Origin: Acidobacteriota bacterium
GTDB lineage: Bacteria; Acidobacteriota; Terriglobia; Acidoferrales; UBA7541
Reading direction: 5' to 3'
DNA: 8,335 nucleotides
Assembly (NCBI GenBank): GCA_019239815.1
Contig: JAFAZL010000308.1
Location: forward strand, 1 to 8,335
Positions 7,124 to 8,335 of this stretch are shown here, piece by piece; position 1 is the first letter of the stretch; each line of letters opens with the position of its first letter. Both the position numbers and the translations under genes were made by a program. The notes under the pieces are model-generated. The model saw only the letters and a program-made list of their open reading frames with translations, searched no databases and was not told where the DNA came from.

Positions 7124-7342
7124 CTATCTTTCGATGAACACGGTCATCGTCGCGGTAGCTAGCAGCGTAATGCCCCATATCCTGTCGAGGTTGAACCATG
7201 CCGTCCGCAATATTGATAGCCCGAGTCGCCTATAAACGATCCAAGCCATTACGCCAGTCACGAGTAGATAGGTGCAGGTGTAAATGAGTATCGCAAGCAG
7301 TTGGAGCCGCACCCCAACGAAGCCGTGTAGATGTGCGGCATT
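7124..7342 (-). pseudogene. Orphan C-terminal part of the frameshifted membrane protein
   Basis: From about 7342 down to the TAG at 7124-7126 a different frame encodes the natural continuation of the membrane protein: AAHLHGFVGVRLQ, a hydrophobic segment (LLAILIYTCTYLLVTGVMAWIVY), the amphipathic link RRLGLSILRTAWFNLDR, and a last membrane segment (IWGITLLATATMTVFIER). It has no plausible start or ribosome-binding site of its own. Joining it to the upstream frame requires a -1 (or +2) shift around 7336-7342. No slippery heptamer is visible there, so programmed frameshifting is unlikely. The extramembrane loop normally expected between GAGLM and this part also seems very short. This suggests a small deletion of 3n+1 bases rather than a single-base sequencing error, but I cannot separate the two. 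Confidence 0.7.
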
Positions 7343-7944
7343 AGACCCGCGCCGTGCGCCGACGCCGTTAGAAAAGACCAGATCGTCAGGTCCTTGAACC
7401 CGACCTGCATTCCTCCCCATCGGCTGTGGCCTTTGCCGAGAATTCGGAGAAGTCCGAAAACAATCAGAAGGACAACCACGCCAATCTTCAGGTAAGTCTG
7501 CGGGATAACCATTCCCGCTGCAAAAGCGATGAGCACGGCGAGTCCCACTGCGATGAAGTGCCCGCAGGCGATCGGAGTGAGCGCTTGCCAAACGGCACGG
7601 CTGTCTCGCTTCTGTAGCCCGAGCGCGACAGCGAAGTGCCAGCCCATAGCCGGATTCACCCCATGATAGGCACCGAGGAGAAAGAGCAGAATCCAAACCC
7701 AATAGTCTGTGTGCATCAGATGCATCGTCCGATTCCTATTGCTACTCATGTTCCGGGTTTCGTCAGCTCGAGCTTCATCGCCGAGTGTAAGTCCAATTGC
7801 AGCTGCTCCAGCGCCAAACAAAAACGATCGACGCGTAGGCGCAAGCCAATCGGCCAACTGCTGGTCGATCTCGCTATTCTTCACCACGCGCTCGTTAGGA
7901 TCGATGCGAAAATCATCAGAATTTTGACTGCAGCTATCGCACAT
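7258..7944 (-). CDS. Chimeric ORF: Tat leader joined to a truncated polytopic membrane protein
   Basis: This 228-residue frame starts at an ATG with AAGGAG eight bases upstream (7953-7958). Residues 1-61 look like the start of a Tat-exported soluble protein: a CxxC N-terminus (MCDSCS), a soluble extension, then the twin-arginine motif TRRSFLFGAG (37-46), a mild hydrophobic core and an ARA cleavage site near residue 60. No exported enzyme follows. Instead, a separate membrane protein begins at M66 (7749) or, better, at M74 (7725), where AGGA lies eight bases upstream. It has four membrane segments, with HGVNPAMGW in the first, GH in the second and AHGAGLM in the fourth. The histidine layout recalls NicO/HupE-like metal carriers, but I cannot assign a family. 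After M202 the frame leaves the conserved protein and ends in 26 unrelated residues. The parts are convincing; a working product is doubtful. Confidence 0.66.
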   Translation of the reverse strand: MCDSCSQNSDDFRIDPNERVVKNSEIDQQLADWLAPTRRSFLFGAGAAAIGLTLGDEARADETRNMSSNRNRTMHLMHTDYWVWILLFLLGAYHGVNPAMGWHFAVALGLQKRDSRAVWQALTPIACGHFIAVGLAVLIAFAAGMVIPQTYLKIGVVVLLIVFGLLRILGKGHSRWGGMQVGFKDLTIWSFLTASAHGAGLMPHIYTASLGCGSNCLRYSFTPAPIYS

Positions 7945-7952
7945 TTTTATCT

Positions 7953-7958
7953 CTCCTT
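7953..7958 (-). promoter_or_regulatory. Strong ribosome-binding site of the Tat-leader ORF
   Basis: AAGGAG lies eight bases before the ATG at 7942-7944. It shows that the Tat leader is a genuine translation start and not an accidental upstream extension of the membrane-protein gene, which has its own weaker AGGA site inside the frame. Confidence 0.7.
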
Positions 7959-7997
7959 CTCGATTGAGGTCGCGAACGCGAGTGCTCGTGGACTTTC

Positions 7998-8335
7998 TTA
8001 GGCCGCAACCGGTACGCCCTCATCCGTCTTCAACAGTTGGAAAGAACGCGCAAGCTCTTGAACGACCTGTGGATCAGAGAACGGTACCTTGTGCGTTTGA
8101 GTTTTGCCGTCGGACCCGTTAACTAGCTGCCCAGCGCTATCAAGCAGCGGAAGGACCTGATAGTCCTCATGGCCCTTGCCGGCGATCAAGAGAACGTCGC
8201 CGTCTTTGAGGCCGGCTAAGGCGGTGCCGATTGCGGTGAAGCGATCGCCGGCGTCGCGGGAGCCGGGGCTGGCGGCGAGGATCGATTTGCGGATTTCCGT
8301 GGCGGATTCGGTGCGCGGGTTGTCGTCGGTGACGA
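7998..8335 (-). CDS. murE: UDP-N-acetylmuramoyl-L-alanyl-D-glutamate--2,6-diaminopimelate ligase, C-terminal part
   Basis: The frame is open from the window edge to a TAA at 7998-8000 and gives the last 111 residues of a Mur ligase of about 500. It holds most of the C-terminal domain that binds the incoming amino acid. DNPR (8313-8324) is the motif that, in characterised MurE enzymes, selects meso-diaminopimelate over lysine. [14 protein letters not shown] includes the conserved GKGHE (8166-8180). It is a cytoplasmic, ATP-dependent enzyme adding the third residue of the peptidoglycan stem peptide. The short tail beyond [14 protein letters not shown] is normal. The next gene downstream is the Tat-leader chimera, not murF, so the usual cell-wall cluster order is interrupted here. 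The start and the ATP-binding domain lie outside the window. Confidence 0.95.
   Translation of the reverse strand, partial: VTDDNPRTESATEIRKSILAASPGSRDAGDRFTAIGTALAGLKDGDVLLIAGKGHEDYQVLPLLDSAGQLVNGSDGKTQTHKVPFSDPQVVQELARSFQLLKTDEGVPVAA

Noticed and set aside
6945..7199. 84-codon minus-strand frame past the broken membrane gene
   Set aside because: It overlaps the orphan C-terminal part in another frame and has no recognisable features.
7330..7345. Programmed ribosomal frameshift in the membrane-protein gene
   Set aside because: No slippery heptamer or downstream stimulatory structure is evident, and the gene is also abnormal at its N-terminus, so mutation is the simpler explanation.
7970..7981. 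TCGCG-AA-CGCGA palindrome between murE and the Tat-leader frame as a terminator
   Set aside because: A two-base loop cannot form a stable hairpin of this length and no U-tract follows. It could at most be a DNA-binding site, with no further support.

Overview
The window looks like a piece of an Acidobacteriota chromosome (Terriglobia-like). This is inferred from the gene families. A very large Oar-type outer-membrane receptor has a carboxypeptidase-regulatory-like N-terminal domain. A PadR repressor is translationally coupled to a small membrane protein of the kind found beside acidobacterial ADOP-type permeases. There is also an exported M28 peptidase with a PA insert. Base composition is moderately GC-rich. 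Every supported gene lies on the minus strand, so transcription reads from high to low coordinates.

Right end (about 7124-8335): the C-terminal third of MurE (meso-diaminopimelate-adding ligase) enters the window and ends at 7998. After 53 bases comes a reading frame with an excellent ribosome-binding site. It begins with a twin-arginine export leader but runs straight into a polytopic membrane protein. That membrane protein is then broken by a frameshift near 7340, and its last two membrane segments continue in another frame to 7124. The locus looks like decaying debris at a rearrangement point next to murE. No murF follows, although murF often does in division/cell-wall clusters.

Middle (about 2875-7123): a gene-poor stretch leads to a clean tRNA-Cys(GCA) with an encoded CCA end. 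Then comes the 1095-residue TonB-dependent receptor, whose likely GTG start at 6286 is set by a perfect Shine-Dalgarno sequence abutting a 7-bp UCCG-loop hairpin. Downstream of the receptor is a 10-bp perfect inverted repeat. It separates the receptor from an exported M28 zinc peptidase in the same orientation. Together these could form a module that degrades peptides outside the cytoplasm and takes up products across the outer membrane, but substrate and coupling are inferred.

Left end (1-1242): about 560 bases without a credible gene separate the peptidase from padR. The padR start codon lies inside a symmetric 29-bp nested palindrome just downstream of a TTGACA box, suggesting autorepression and perhaps a leaderless transcript. 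padR overlaps the next gene by GTGA; that gene encodes a membrane protein cut off by the window edge.

I found no CRISPR array, rRNA, intact insertion sequence or clearly new defence or metabolic system. The most unusual items are the Tat-leader/membrane-protein chimera with its frameshift, the padR operator overlapping the start codon, and the hairpin-SD arrangement of the receptor mRNA.
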